NCBI GenBank assembly: GCA_000687675.1
Contig: JHWS01000005.1
Coordinates: 62,001 to 126,000 of the forward strand
Direction of reading: 5' to 3'
Length of the DNA stretch: 64,000 nt
Origin: Lachnospiraceae bacterium NC2008
Lineage (GTDB): Bacteria; Bacillota; Clostridia; Lachnospirales; Lachnospiraceae
The notes under the pieces: model-generated
Seen by the model: only the letters and a program-made list of their open reading frames with translations
Databases searched by the model: none
What the model was told of the DNA's origin: nothing
Program-made: the position numbers and the translations under genes
Shown here: positions 43,354-52,589 of the stretch, piece after piece
Layout: the number at the start of each line of letters is the position of its first letter
Numbering within the stretch: the stretch's first letter is position 1

Positions 43354-45120
43354 ATGTCACTTTTTGCGGATTTATATGTAGGTACAAGTGGATTACAGGG
43401 CAGTCAGGAAGCTCTTAATGTAACTGCTCATAACATTACCAATACTGATACAACAGGTTATGTTAGACAACAGGTAAGCTACGGTACAAGAGAATACAAT
43501 AGAATATCCATGAGTCAAACCGGTGTTGCTATGAAGCAGACCGGTCTTGGTGTATATATAAGCGAGGTACGCCAGGTACGTGATCAGTTTGTAGACGCGT
43601 CTTTTAGAAGGGAAGAAGGAAGACGTGGCTTTTACGATGCCTCTTATGCAGCAATAGAAGAGATAGAAGAAGTATTTGGTGAACTTGATGGAGCTAATTT
43701 CTATGAGTCTATGAACAACATGTGGACTGCTATAGAAGAACTTGTAAAAGATCCTTCAAGTGAAGTTTGCCAGTCTATGTTCGTACAGTACGCACAGAGC
43801 TTCTGCGAAGCTGCTGGTAATGTATATAAGGACTTATCTGACTATCAGGATAAACTTAACGTAACAGTTAAGAATGATGTTGACAGAATCAATGAGATAG
43901 GTCACAAGATTTATGAACTCAATAACAGCATAAGAACTATCGAGGCTGGTAAGGTTGAACATGCTAATGACCTTAAGGACCAGAGAAATCAGCTTCTTGA
44001 TGAATTAGCAAAGCTTGCAAATATTACATACGATACAGATTACTATGGAAATGTTCTTGTTAAGCTTGAGCAGCACGATTTCGTTCAGATGAACAGAGTT
44101 AATGAGATGGCTTACACAGTAGATGAGTCAGGTTTCTATTCAGTATTCTGGCCAGACAGTGCTAAGTTTACCAGAGCAGAAAACGGGGACAAGATATATG
44201 ATGCTACCACAGCACCAGTTTATAACTTTGACACACCTATCTCATCTGCAATAGATACTGATCTTGGAGAACTTAAGAGTGTTCTTCTTGCAAGAGGCGA
44301 CCACAGAGCAAACTGGACAGACCTTCTTAATGAAGATGATTACGATGATATAAAAGAGTCGGTTATGATGAATGTTATGTCAGAGTTCGATGCTCTTGTA
44401 CATAACGTAGTTACAGCAGTCAATGATGTGCTTGCATCTAATTCAGAACTTTCAAGTAACTATCTTGTGGATGAAGATGGCAATCCTCTTCAGCTTTTCC
44501 ACAGAATCGGATGTGCTGATACAAATGTTCCAGAATTTATATCAGGTACAGATATAAGCGATGCTGGTGTAGGAACAACAACAACAAAATATTCAAGATC
44601 CTATAAAGATGGTTTCTGTTATGTAACAGATGCAACAGGGAAGGAGCTTGGTATCTATACAAAGAACAGCAACGGAGACTATCTTGCAGAGTCAGGTATG
44701 TGGTTCTCAGCAGCTAATATTGTTGTTAACCAGGATCTTCTTCAGTATCCAACACATCTTGGATTCATTAAGGAAGATGGCAATGTGGATTATAAAACAG
44801 TTACTATGCTTGAGGATGCGTTTAACGTAAAGAAGTACACATTAAATCCAACGCTTACTAATCCTCTTTCACTTACAGAATATTATGCTAACCTGGTTGG
44901 ACAGATTGCCAACTCAGGTAATGTATATAAGCAGCTTAAAGAAAACCAGGACCTTACGGTAGAGAATATCGAAGCTACCAGACAGGGACAGATTGGTGTA
45001 TCTACAGACGAAGAACTTGCCAACATGATTAGATTCCAGAATGCATACAATGCGGCAAGTAGATTTATCAACGTTATTGATGAATGTACAGAACACATTA
45101 TCAATACTATGGCTAGATAA
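43354..45120 (+). CDS. flgK: Flagellar hook-associated protein FlgK (copy 1)
   Basis: 588 residues. N-terminal flagellar rod/hook signature LYVGTSGLQGSQEALNVTAHNITNTDTTGYVRQQV, the FlgK region GANFYESMNNMWTAIEELVKDPSS, AHDLKDQRN-like HANDLKDQRNQLLDELAKL, and a C-terminal helical D0 with IRFQNAYNAASRFINVIDECTEHIINTM. Forms the hook-filament junction. The start follows CGGAGGGG. A second, divergent FlgK begins 15 bp downstream. Confidence 0.92.
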   Translation: MSLFADLYVGTSGLQGSQEALNVTAHNITNTDTTGYVRQQVSYGTREYNRISMSQTGVAMKQTGLGVYISEVRQVRDQFVDASFRREEGRRGFYDASYAAIEEIEEVFGELDGANFYESMNNMWTAIEELVKDPSSEVCQSMFVQYAQSFCEAAGNVYKDLSDYQDKLNVTVKNDVDRINEIGHKIYELNNSIRTIEAGKVEHANDLKDQRNQLLDELAKLANITYDTDYYGNVLVKLEQHDFVQMNRVNEMAYTVDESGFYSVFWPDSAKFTRAENGDKIYDATTAPVYNFDTPISSAIDTDLGELKSVLLARGDHRANWTDLLNEDDYDDIKESVMMNVMSEFDALVHNVVTAVNDVLASNSELSSNYLVDEDGNPLQLFHRIGCADTNVPEFISGTDISDAGVGTTTTKYSRSYKDGFCYVTDATGKELGIYTKNSNGDYLAESGMWFSAANIVVNQDLLQYPTHLGFIKEDGNVDYKTVTMLEDAFNVKKYTLNPTLTNPLSLTEYYANLVGQIANSGNVYKQLKENQDLTVENIEATRQGQIGVSTDEELANMIRFQNAYNAASRFINVIDECTEHIINTMAR

Positions 45121-45135
45121 TAAAGGAGGGCATAT

Positions 45136-47064
45136 ATGTCATCTACTTTCTTAGGATTAAATACAGCATATACAGGCTTACAGGCATCCAATGCCGCTCT
45201 TAATACAACTGCAAACAATGTATCCAATGCCGAAACAAAGGGATATAGCAGACAGGTTGTTACAAACCAGGCAGCAGAAGCTATACGTTCATTTACAACA
45301 TATGGCTGTGTTGGTGCAGGTGTTGAAACTATAGCCATAGAGCGTGTTAGAGATAATTTTTATGATGAGAAATATTGGAATAACAACTCTAAACTCGGTG
45401 AGTATGACTCTAAAAGATACTATATGAATTCTATCGAGAACTACTTCTCAGATGATACCAAGGTTAAAGGTTTCAGTTCTATATTTGATGAATATACAAA
45501 CGGTCTCGCAGAGCTTGCTAAAAACCCTAATGATACTACTGTTAAGCAGCAGGCAGTTGGTTTTGCAGGCAATCTTACTACATATTTCAATGATATGTAT
45601 GTCAATCTCCAGAAACTTCAGGACGATGTAAACCAGGAAATAAAGGTATATATAGACAGAATTAATTCTGTGGCTCAGGAAGTCGCTGCTCTTAACAAAC
45701 AGATTAATATCATCGAGATGAATACTGGCGCTATGGCTAATGAGCTTAGGGACCAGAGAGACCTTCTTATCGACGAGCTTTCATCTATAGCTATAGTAGA
45801 TGTTGAAGAAACAGAAATAATAGATACTAACAATGAAGCAAGAGATACAGGCGGTACCAGATATTTTGTTAAGGTTTGCGGTCAGACTATCGTTGATGGT
45901 AACAACTATAACGAGCTTATCTGTGTTCCTCGTCAGAATTATGAAGCAGTAAACCAGACAGATAAGGATGGCTTATACGATGTTTACTTTAAGGTAGGCG
46001 ACGAGTGGACCAATGAAGATTACAGAGCTAAGGGTGATAAGCTTAACCTTTATGCAGGTACAGTTGGTGGAAAACTTGGCGGACTTGTTGCTATGAGAGA
46101 TGGTAACAACGGAGAAAGTTTCAAAGGTACTGTTGAAGCTGTCGATGTTTCAAATCAGAAGGTAACGGTTTCGGTTAATAAAGATTATCTTATTGATCTT
46201 AACAAGGTTAACCTTACTACTACAGGCGGTATTATTAAGCTTGGTAATAACGAGTTTTATTTCAAGGACTGGACATATACATATGATGAGGACACAGGAA
46301 AGTGTACTTATATATTTGACCTTGATAAGGATCTAAATAAAACTAATACAGCTAACTTATCACTTGCTACTAAGAAGGTAAGTGCTTCAGTAGGTTCATC
46401 AATTGCATATCAGGGTATTCCTTACTATATGTCACAGATGAATGAGTGGGTTAGATTATATGCAAGATCAGCTAACAATATTGAAAAAGATGGTGTCTTA
46501 GACGATGGTACACCAGGACGCAATATGTTTGTTGCTGAAGATATATCAGGCGGTGAATATACATTTGCCAACTCTTACGAGAAAACAGGAATAGCTGGTA
46601 ATGTAATTACTATAGGCAACAAAGATGATTCTTATTATCAGATGACTGCTGGAAACTTAAAGATTGCTAAGGATATTGTTAAAGATCCAGGCCTTATGAC
46701 TACAAGAAGTTCTCAGTATGTTGGATCTGATTCAAATGATATCTTATTAAGACTAAAAAATCTTGGAACAAATGCCGATATAAATAATGGCGGAATGAGT
46801 TTCAGAGGTTGTAGCGCTGATCAGTTCCTTGTAACTATTCTTTCTGATGTAGCACTTAATACACAGAGAGCACAGGACTTTACTGATAGCTATACATATT
46901 TAAAGACCTCTATAGAAAATCAGAGATTGTCAGTAAGCGGTGTTGATAACGATGAAGAGGCAGTAAATCTTACAAAGTTCCAACAACAGTATAATCTGGC
47001 TTCCAAGATGATACAGGTACTGTCTGAGGTCTATGACAGACTTATCCTTCAGACCGGTGTATAG
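45136..47064 (+). CDS. flgK: Flagellar hook-associated protein FlgK (copy 2)
   Basis: 642 residues. LNTAYTGLQASNAALNTTANNVSNAETKGYSRQVV is the FlgK N-terminus, with SIFDEYTNGLAELAKNPND, ANELRDQRDLLIDELSSIA and the C-terminal TKFQQQYNLASKMIQVLSEVYDRLILQTGV. The central region is longer than in copy 1. Preceded by AAAGGAGG. Both paralogues keep both terminal D0 segments, so both could assemble; they may form successive junction rings or be alternative proteins. The C-terminus matches classic FlgK more closely than copy 1 does. Confidence 0.92.
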   Translation: MSSTFLGLNTAYTGLQASNAALNTTANNVSNAETKGYSRQVVTNQAAEAIRSFTTYGCVGAGVETIAIERVRDNFYDEKYWNNNSKLGEYDSKRYYMNSIENYFSDDTKVKGFSSIFDEYTNGLAELAKNPNDTTVKQQAVGFAGNLTTYFNDMYVNLQKLQDDVNQEIKVYIDRINSVAQEVAALNKQINIIEMNTGAMANELRDQRDLLIDELSSIAIVDVEETEIIDTNNEARDTGGTRYFVKVCGQTIVDGNNYNELICVPRQNYEAVNQTDKDGLYDVYFKVGDEWTNEDYRAKGDKLNLYAGTVGGKLGGLVAMRDGNNGESFKGTVEAVDVSNQKVTVSVNKDYLIDLNKVNLTTTGGIIKLGNNEFYFKDWTYTYDEDTGKCTYIFDLDKDLNKTNTANLSLATKKVSASVGSSIAYQGIPYYMSQMNEWVRLYARSANNIEKDGVLDDGTPGRNMFVAEDISGGEYTFANSYEKTGIAGNVITIGNKDDSYYQMTAGNLKIAKDIVKDPGLMTTRSSQYVGSDSNDILLRLKNLGTNADINNGGMSFRGCSADQFLVTILSDVALNTQRAQDFTDSYTYLKTSIENQRLSVSGVDNDEEAVNLTKFQQQYNLASKMIQVLSEVYDRLILQTGV

Positions 47065-47122
47065 AAGATAAGATAATAACGGATTATGATTCTTTCTTCG
47101 AATAAAAGAAAGGAATATGCGT

Positions 47123-48670
47123 ATGAGAATAACTAATAAAGTAATGCAGAACAATGCATTATCAAATATTAATAACAACAAAGTTTTACAGGATACTCTT
47201 AATACACAGCTTTCAACAGGAAAGAAGATTTATAAGCCATCTGAAGATCCTGTAACAGCGATAAGAGCACTTAGACTTCGTAGTGATGTCAGCCAGGTAA
47301 CTCAGTTCTATAAGAAGAATGTTCCTGATGCTAACAGCTGGCTTGAACTTACAGAATCATCGGTTAAGACTGTTATGGAAGTTGTTAAGAACATGGTTAC
47401 TCAGTGCGAAAAGGGTTCTAACGACACTCTTACAACTGGTGACAGACAGATTATAATAAATAGCTTAAAGCAGCTTAAGGATGAGGTTTATTCTACTGGT
47501 AACTCCGACTATGCAGGAAGATATATCTTTACCGGATATAGAACAGAGACTCCTCTTACATTCGAAGAAAATTCTGATAGAGAATTTAAGATAAAAGAAT
47601 TCTTTGACAAGGATTCTATTACTCAGGAAACATATATAGGTACTAATAATGGTGTTATATCTCTTGGAGATATTACAGAGACATCATTTGACGATACTGT
47701 TACTCCTAATCATCAGATGAAAGAGCAGCAGATTACCTCTTCAACATATTACAGAATAAGGCTTGCTTATGATAATTTATCTGGTACAGGTACACCTATT
47801 ATTACAGATTCAAACGGAACAAACATTGTAGCAACATCATATGCTGATAAAGAGGCTGCATATGAGGCTATCAGCTCTGAACCAGCAGAAAAGATGTTTT
47901 TTCTTGAATCAACAGGAGAATTATTATTATCGGATTCTCTTTATAACAAGATTAAATCAGGTGATATCTCTTTAGAGGTTTCATATGAGAAGAACAATTG
48001 GAATAGGGGAGACCTTATGCCACAGCATTACTTCTACTGTGAAGAAACAACAAAAGAAGGCAAAACAATAATATATAACGATGAAGATGAAGACGGAGAT
48101 AACATTCCAGATATCTATAAAAATGGTCTCCTTGATCAGTCTATTGAATATCAGGTTGGTTTTGACCAGAGTGCAAGAGTTAATACCACAGCTGGCGAGA
48201 TATTCAAGCACGGTGTAACAAGAGATGTTAAAGAGATAATTGATCTTGCCAATCAGCTTGATGGTGCAGAGGCAATTCAGTCTAAACTTGCTAAGATGCT
48301 TAAGGATACAAGTTATACAGATGCTCAGAAAGAATCCATCCAGCAGGATAAGGATGCTGCTGATAAGGCTGTATCACTTCTTAAAGACCAGATGCAGAAG
48401 AAGTTTTCAAAGAGCATAACATATATGCAGTCATACCTTGATTCTGCTAATGAAGCTCTTACTATGGTTGGTAACAGAGCTTCAAGGGTAAAACTTGTAG
48501 AAAACCGACTATCAAGCCAGACAACAACGTTCAAGACGCTTCAGTCTGAGAATGAAGATGCAGATGCAACCGAAGTTGCAGTTCAGCTTTCGAGTGCTCA
48601 GGTAAGCTATCAGGCAGCACTTATGGCTACCAGTGACATGATAAAAGAAACACTTCTTAATTATCTGTAA
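47123..48670 (+). CDS. flgL: Flagellar hook-associated protein FlgL
   Basis: 515 residues from ATG 47123, 8 nt from AAAGGA; an ATG at 47117 is only 2 nt away from it. The N-terminus MRITNKVMQNNALSNINNNKVLQDTLNTQLSTGKKIYKPSEDP is FlgL, YAGRYIFTGYRTETPLTFEE is the standard middle motif, and the end has SAQVSYQAALMATSDMIKETLLNYL. Longer than the common 300-residue form through an inserted variable middle (about 150-370). Forms the second junction ring beneath the filament. Confidence 0.92.
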   Translation: MRITNKVMQNNALSNINNNKVLQDTLNTQLSTGKKIYKPSEDPVTAIRALRLRSDVSQVTQFYKKNVPDANSWLELTESSVKTVMEVVKNMVTQCEKGSNDTLTTGDRQIIINSLKQLKDEVYSTGNSDYAGRYIFTGYRTETPLTFEENSDREFKIKEFFDKDSITQETYIGTNNGVISLGDITETSFDDTVTPNHQMKEQQITSSTYYRIRLAYDNLSGTGTPIITDSNGTNIVATSYADKEAAYEAISSEPAEKMFFLESTGELLLSDSLYNKIKSGDISLEVSYEKNNWNRGDLMPQHYFYCEETTKEGKTIIYNDEDEDGDNIPDIYKNGLLDQSIEYQVGFDQSARVNTTAGEIFKHGVTRDVKEIIDLANQLDGAEAIQSKLAKMLKDTSYTDAQKESIQQDKDAADKAVSLLKDQMQKKFSKSITYMQSYLDSANEALTMVGNRASRVKLVENRLSSQTTTFKTLQSENEDADATEVAVQLSSAQVSYQAALMATSDMIKETLLNYL

Positions 48671-48764
48671 TAAGTAGAAAAAATAGGATATTTGAGATAA
48701 AATTATAATAGACGTTAAGGGGAAGGTTTGTGGCCTTTTCTGAAAGAAAGGACAGGGTATTAGA

Positions 48765-49229
48765 ATGGTAATTAACACAAGAATATTTGGGGAAGTTACG
48801 ATAAGTGATGACAAGATGCTTCATTTCCCAAAGGGAATAGTAGGTTTTCCTGACCTTCAGGATTTTGCACTTATCTATGATGTAGAAGCTGGTGACAGCA
48901 ATGGTATTAAGTGGCTTCAGTCAGTACAGGAGCCTAACTTTGCTATGCCTGTTATAGACCCTCTTACAGTTTGCGAAGAATATAATCCAGAAGTTGATGA
49001 TGAACTTCTTAAGACAATAGGTGGATTAGACAATGTACTTGTACTTGTTACAATTACAGTACCTTCTGATATTAAGAAGATGAGTGTCAATCTTAAGGCG
49101 CCATTTGTTATCAACGTTGAAGAGAGAAAAGCTTGCCAGATTATCTTAGATCAGGATCTTCCTGTTAAGCATTATATTTATGACATATTACAGGCAAGAA
49201 AAGAACAGATGACAAAGGCAGGTGAGTAG
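48765..49229 (+). CDS. fliW: Flagellar assembly factor FliW
   Basis: 154 residues. [35 protein letters not shown] (in segments) and [18 protein letters not shown] are FliW landmarks. FliW binds either flagellin or CsrA; when flagellin is exported, freed FliW sequesters CsrA and relieves its block on flagellin translation. AAAGGA lies upstream. It overlaps the start region of csrA, the usual coupling. Confidence 0.93.
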   Translation: MVINTRIFGEVTISDDKMLHFPKGIVGFPDLQDFALIYDVEAGDSNGIKWLQSVQEPNFAMPVIDPLTVCEEYNPEVDDELLKTIGGLDNVLVLVTITVPSDIKKMSVNLKAPFVINVEERKACQIILDQDLPVKHYIYDILQARKEQMTKAGE

Positions 49230-49230
49230 C

Positions 49231-49446
49231 ATGTTAGCATTATCAAGAAAAAAAGGCGAAGCCATATTTATTAACAATGATATAGAGATTACTGTACTTG
49301 ATATCAGAGGAGACCAGGTAAAGCTAGGCATAGCTGCTCCAAAGGAGATTCCTGTATATCGTAAAGAAGTATATCTCCAGATTCAGGAAAGCAATAAGGA
49401 GGCTATGACTTCACAGTCTCCGGATACATTCAAAAATTTATTTTAG
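49231..49446 (+). CDS. csrA: Carbon storage regulator CsrA
   Basis: 71 residues from the ATG at 49231 (a GTG 9 nt earlier would add three residues). [29 protein letters not shown] and IPVYRKEVY define CsrA, an RNA-binding dimer that recognises GGA in hairpin loops. The start lies just beyond the fliW stop, with AGGTGAG as ribosome site. The flagellin leader at 52541-52581 carries a good CsrA target, so the partner-switch circuit appears complete in this window. Confidence 0.93.
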   Translation: MLALSRKKGEAIFINNDIEITVLDIRGDQVKLGIAAPKEIPVYRKEVYLQIQESNKEAMTSQSPDTFKNLF

Positions 49447-49453
49447 GTAAGTA

Positions 49454-49481
49454 TTAAGTATTTATAAACATATACCGATAT
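49454..49481 (+). promoter_or_regulatory. sigma-28-type promoter of the flaG-fliD-fliS unit
   Basis: TTAAGT (49454-49459), 15 bp, CCGATAT (49475-49481). Same architecture as the flagellin promoters. A palindrome based on TTAAGA/TCTTAA lies in the leader near 49508-49523. Confidence 0.75.
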
Positions 49482-49556
49482 AAAAGTTAAGAATTATTTC
49501 AGGCTGTTAAGAACCGGTCTTAACGGTCTACCTTTATCCACATGGAGGTGATTAAG

Positions 49557-49985
49557 ATGGCAATTGAACCATTATCAAGCGCGATGACCTTTCAGGCACA
49601 GCCAGTACAGGCTCAGTCACAGAATGTAAGCAAGGCATCAGAGACCACGGAAGGTCAGACACTAGAACAAGTAGTTAGTCAGGTAGACAAAGATACACTG
49701 GCTGTAAAGAAGAGCGAGGAAAAAGCTGATAGCAATCAGGATAGCAATCAGAAAGAAGACGCTCCTTCAAAAGACATAATTAAAGCTGCTATGCAGGAGC
49801 TTAATAAGAAAGCTACCAGTGTATCGGCTGAATTTGGTATTCACGAGAAGACCAATAGAATAACCATTAAGATGGTTGATAAGAAAACTAAAAAAGTTAT
49901 TAAGGAACTGCCACCAGAAAAGACTCTCGATATGATCGCAAAGATTTGGGAGATGGCAGGCCTTATTGTCGATGAGAAGAGATAA
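49557..49985 (+). CDS. flaG: FlaG family flagellar protein
   Basis: 142 residues from ATG 49557, 6-7 nt after GGAGGTG. A disordered Gln/Ser/Glu-rich N-terminal half (1-80) precedes the conserved FlaG domain: FGIHEKTNRITIKMVDKKTKKVIKELPPEKTLDMIAKIWEMAG. FlaG influences filament length and fliD-fliS function in several bacteria. fliD starts 14 bp downstream. Confidence 0.9.
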   Translation: MAIEPLSSAMTFQAQPVQAQSQNVSKASETTEGQTLEQVVSQVDKDTLAVKKSEEKADSNQDSNQKEDAPSKDIIKAAMQELNKKATSVSAEFGIHEKTNRITIKMVDKKTKKVIKELPPEKTLDMIAKIWEMAGLIVDEKR

Positions 49986-49999
49986 GGAGGTGTGTAGAT

Positions 50000-51523
50000 A
50001 TGTCATCTAATATGGTAAGAATTACCGGTATGAATTCTGGTCTTGATACAGAAGCTATTATCGGTGCATACACATCTAAGGCTCAGAAGAAGGTTCAGGA
50101 TGCTAAGAACGCAAAGACAAAGAATACCTGGACTCAGGATGCTTGGAAGTCTCTTAATAGCAAGATATATAGTTTTTATTCTGGAACACTTGCAAAAGAC
50201 AGAATGAGCGGTGCATATGCCAAGATTAAGTCTACTACTAGCAATAGCTGCCTATCAGTTATATCAGGTAGTGGTGCTGCTAAAGGCGTTCAGACTGCTA
50301 AGATTATATCTACTGCTTCTGCAGGATATCTTACAGGATCAGAGATTAATGTTGGTTCTGATAAAGACAATCTTATGACTGCCCTTGATATAAGAGAAGG
50401 AAGCCAGATTAAGTTTAAAGATGGTGAAGGAAAGGAAACAACCATCCAGATAGGGGGTTCAAGTTCTGACTCAGATACTAAGGTTGTATCAACTATGGGT
50501 GAACTTGTAGATGCACTTAAAGGATGTGGTGTCAACGCCAATTACGATGCTGGAAATAAGAGAATATTCCTTTCTGCAAAGTCTACAGGTGAAGGTAATG
50601 ACTTCTCTATTACAGATGGTGGTCAGGGTGCACTTAAAAAACTTGGTCTTCTTACAAAGGAAGAGGGAGGTAAAGCTGTTAAGGTTAAGGCATCAAGTGC
50701 TCAACTTGAACTTAACGGAGTAACCTTTAAATCAGATACTAATTCATTCTCAATAAATGGTTCTACATACACTGTAAGCGGTGTACCATCGAACCCTGAC
50801 GAGAAGATAACTATAACAACAGATACTGACTATGATGGTATCTATGATGTTGTTAAAGATATGATTAAAGAATATAACGACCTTATGAATGAGATGACTA
50901 AGCTCTACAATGCAGATTCTGCTAAGGGCTATGAACCTCTTTCAGATGATCAGAAAGAACAGATGTCAGAGAAAGAGATTGAGGCATGGGAGAATAAGAT
51001 AAAAGATTCTCTACTTAGAAATGACAGCAATCTCTATGATGTTATGAATGTTATGACTACTACTTCTATCAAGGGATTTGAAGTGAATGGCAAGACCATG
51101 TACCTTTCTGATTTTGGTATTGCTACTATGAGTTACTTTGAGGCTGAAAAGGACGAGAGAAATGCTCTTCATATTGATGGTAACCCAGATGATACTAATA
51201 CAGCTTCAAAAGAAGATAAGCTTAAAGCTATGATAGCTCAGGATCCAGAAGCTGTTATGTCATTCTTCTCACAGCTTTCTGGAGATATGTATAAAGGCAT
51301 GTATGAGAAGATGGGAAGCTCATCTCTCAGCAGTATCTATAAGGTATATAACGATAAACAGCTTAAGACTGAAGCAACAGAGTGGGATAAGAAGATAATA
51401 GAGTTAGAAGATAAGGTAACAGCTATGGAAGATAAGTATTATGCCAAGTTTGCTACCATGGAAAAACTTCTTTCAAGTATTGATTCCAAGAACTCAGCTA
51501 TCTCAGGTATGTTTGGCGGCTGA
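50000..51523 (+). CDS. fliD: Flagellar filament cap protein FliD
   Basis: 507 residues. VRITGMNSGLDTEAIIGAYTSKAQKKVQ is the FliD N-terminal helix, the middle has an EFNGVTF-like LELNGVTFKSDTNSFSINGSTYTV, and the C-terminal half has IYDVVKDMIKEYNDLMNEMTKLYNA and the terminal coiled coil KIIELEDKVTAMEDKYYAKFATMEKLLSSI. Caps the growing filament and folds flagellin subunits. AAGGAGGTG precedes the start. Confidence 0.94.
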   Translation: MSSNMVRITGMNSGLDTEAIIGAYTSKAQKKVQDAKNAKTKNTWTQDAWKSLNSKIYSFYSGTLAKDRMSGAYAKIKSTTSNSCLSVISGSGAAKGVQTAKIISTASAGYLTGSEINVGSDKDNLMTALDIREGSQIKFKDGEGKETTIQIGGSSSDSDTKVVSTMGELVDALKGCGVNANYDAGNKRIFLSAKSTGEGNDFSITDGGQGALKKLGLLTKEEGGKAVKVKASSAQLELNGVTFKSDTNSFSINGSTYTVSGVPSNPDEKITITTDTDYDGIYDVVKDMIKEYNDLMNEMTKLYNADSAKGYEPLSDDQKEQMSEKEIEAWENKIKDSLLRNDSNLYDVMNVMTTTSIKGFEVNGKTMYLSDFGIATMSYFEAEKDERNALHIDGNPDDTNTASKEDKLKAMIAQDPEAVMSFFSQLSGDMYKGMYEKMGSSSLSSIYKVYNDKQLKTEATEWDKKIIELEDKVTAMEDKYYAKFATMEKLLSSIDSKNSAISGMFGG

Positions 51524-51554
51524 TAATAGATTCTAGTATCGGAGGATTATTTAG

Positions 51555-51947
51555 ATGAGTTTTGCAAATCCATATGCTCAGTATAAAAACAGTAAGATTT
51601 TAACTGCTTCACCTGCAGAACTTACACTTATGCTTTACGAAGGAGCTATCAAATTCGGAAACATAGCTATAGAAGCTATCGAAAACAAAGAAATTGAAAA
51701 GGCTCATAACAATATAATAAGAGTTCAGAAAATCATAGATGAATTCAGAGCTACTCTTAATAGAAAGTATCCAGTAGCAGAGGAATTCGATAAGATCTAC
51801 AGATATCTTCTTAGAAGACTTCTTGAGGCTAACGCAACAAAAGACGAAGAGATTATGAAGGAAGTTGTTGAACATCTTCGTTCTATGAGAGATAACTGGA
51901 AAGAAGTTATGAAGAAGGTAAAAGAAGAGCGTGAGGGCGCAGTATGA
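51555..51947 (+). CDS. fliS: Flagellar export chaperone FliS
   Basis: 130 residues, helical. NPYAQYKNSKILTASPAELTLMLYEGAIKFGNIAI is the FliS signature, followed by RVQKIIDEFRATLNRKYPVAEEFDKIYRYLLRRLLEAN. Binds flagellin C-termini to stop premature polymerisation and brings them to the export machinery. GGAGG precedes the ATG and the stop overlaps the next start by four bases (ATGA). Confidence 0.94.
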   Translation: MSFANPYAQYKNSKILTASPAELTLMLYEGAIKFGNIAIEAIENKEIEKAHNNIIRVQKIIDEFRATLNRKYPVAEEFDKIYRYLLRRLLEANATKDEEIMKEVVEHLRSMRDNWKEVMKKVKEEREGAV

Positions 51948-52420
51948 CATCTAATTATATTGAAAGCCTTGAAAGCAGTCTGCTTGTAAAGTGTGACAAG
52001 CTTGATCAGCTTATAGAATTATCAGAGCAGCAAAAAGATATAGTAAGCTCTGAAACAATTGAATGGGAAAAATTCGACAAAATTGTTGATGAAAAATCTG
52101 CAATTATTGACGAGCTGGATAAGCTAGATAGTGGCTTTGATATAGTGTATAATAATATAAAGGCTGATATAGAGAAAAATAAGGATGCTTACAAATCTCA
52201 TGTTGTGAAGATGCAGAAACTTATTAAAGAAGTTACTGAAAGAAGCACCAAGCTTATGGCTCTTGAACAGCGTAATAAGAATACTATAGAGCAGGCATTT
52301 GCAAAGGAAAGAAAGCAGATTGCTTCTAACAAGATGACTAACAAGATAGCGACTGGGTACTATAATAGCATGAATAAGATTAACTATATAGACCCACAGC
52401 TTATGGATACCAAGAAGTAA
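51944..52420 (+). CDS. FliT/FlgN-like helical flagellar protein
   Basis: 158 residues, predicted almost fully helical with coiled-coil character (LDQLIELSEQQKDIVSSE, KSHVVKMQKLIKEVTERSTKLMALEQRNKNTIEQAF). Position right after fliS with overlapping codons is where fliT, the FliD chaperone, is found in many genomes. Sequence similarity to FliT is weak by eye, so the name is positional. The tail NSMNKINYIDPQLMDTKK is not a known motif. Confidence 0.6.
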   Translation: MTSNYIESLESSLLVKCDKLDQLIELSEQQKDIVSSETIEWEKFDKIVDEKSAIIDELDKLDSGFDIVYNNIKADIEKNKDAYKSHVVKMQKLIKEVTERSTKLMALEQRNKNTIEQAFAKERKQIASNKMTNKIATGYYNSMNKINYIDPQLMDTKK

Positions 52421-52473
52421 TATGAGGTAGACAAAAGAATAATAAAAAAATTTAAAAAAATTTATTTTAGGTA

Positions 52474-52500
52474 TTAAGTATCGGAATATTATTCCGATAT
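52474..52500 (+). promoter_or_regulatory. sigma-28-type promoter of flagellin 1 with an overlapping palindrome
   Basis: TTAAGT (52474-52479), 14 bp, CCGATAT (52494-52500). A perfect inverted repeat with arms TATCGGAATA (52479-52488) and TATTCCGATA (52490-52499) covers the spacer and the -10 box. Confidence 0.8.
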
Positions 52501-52511
52501 ATATAATACAA

Positions 52512-52581
52512 GGGAAGTAATTCCCAGTTACTACATAACAGGTTGCAAGGATGCAACCATCAAAAAACATTTTCAAGGAGG
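52512..52581 (+). promoter_or_regulatory. Flagellin 1 leader with CsrA-type hairpin and Shine-Dalgarno
   Basis: Near the 5' end, GGGAA-GTAA-TTCCC (52512-52525) can cap the mRNA. GGTTGC-AAGGAT-GCAACC (52541-52558) presents GGA in its loop with a CAAGGATG core, close to the CsrA consensus. The Shine-Dalgarno AAGGAGG (52575-52581) gives a second GGA 28 nt further on, so a CsrA dimer could bridge both and block translation. Confidence 0.6.
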
Positions 52582-52589
52582 AAAAAATT

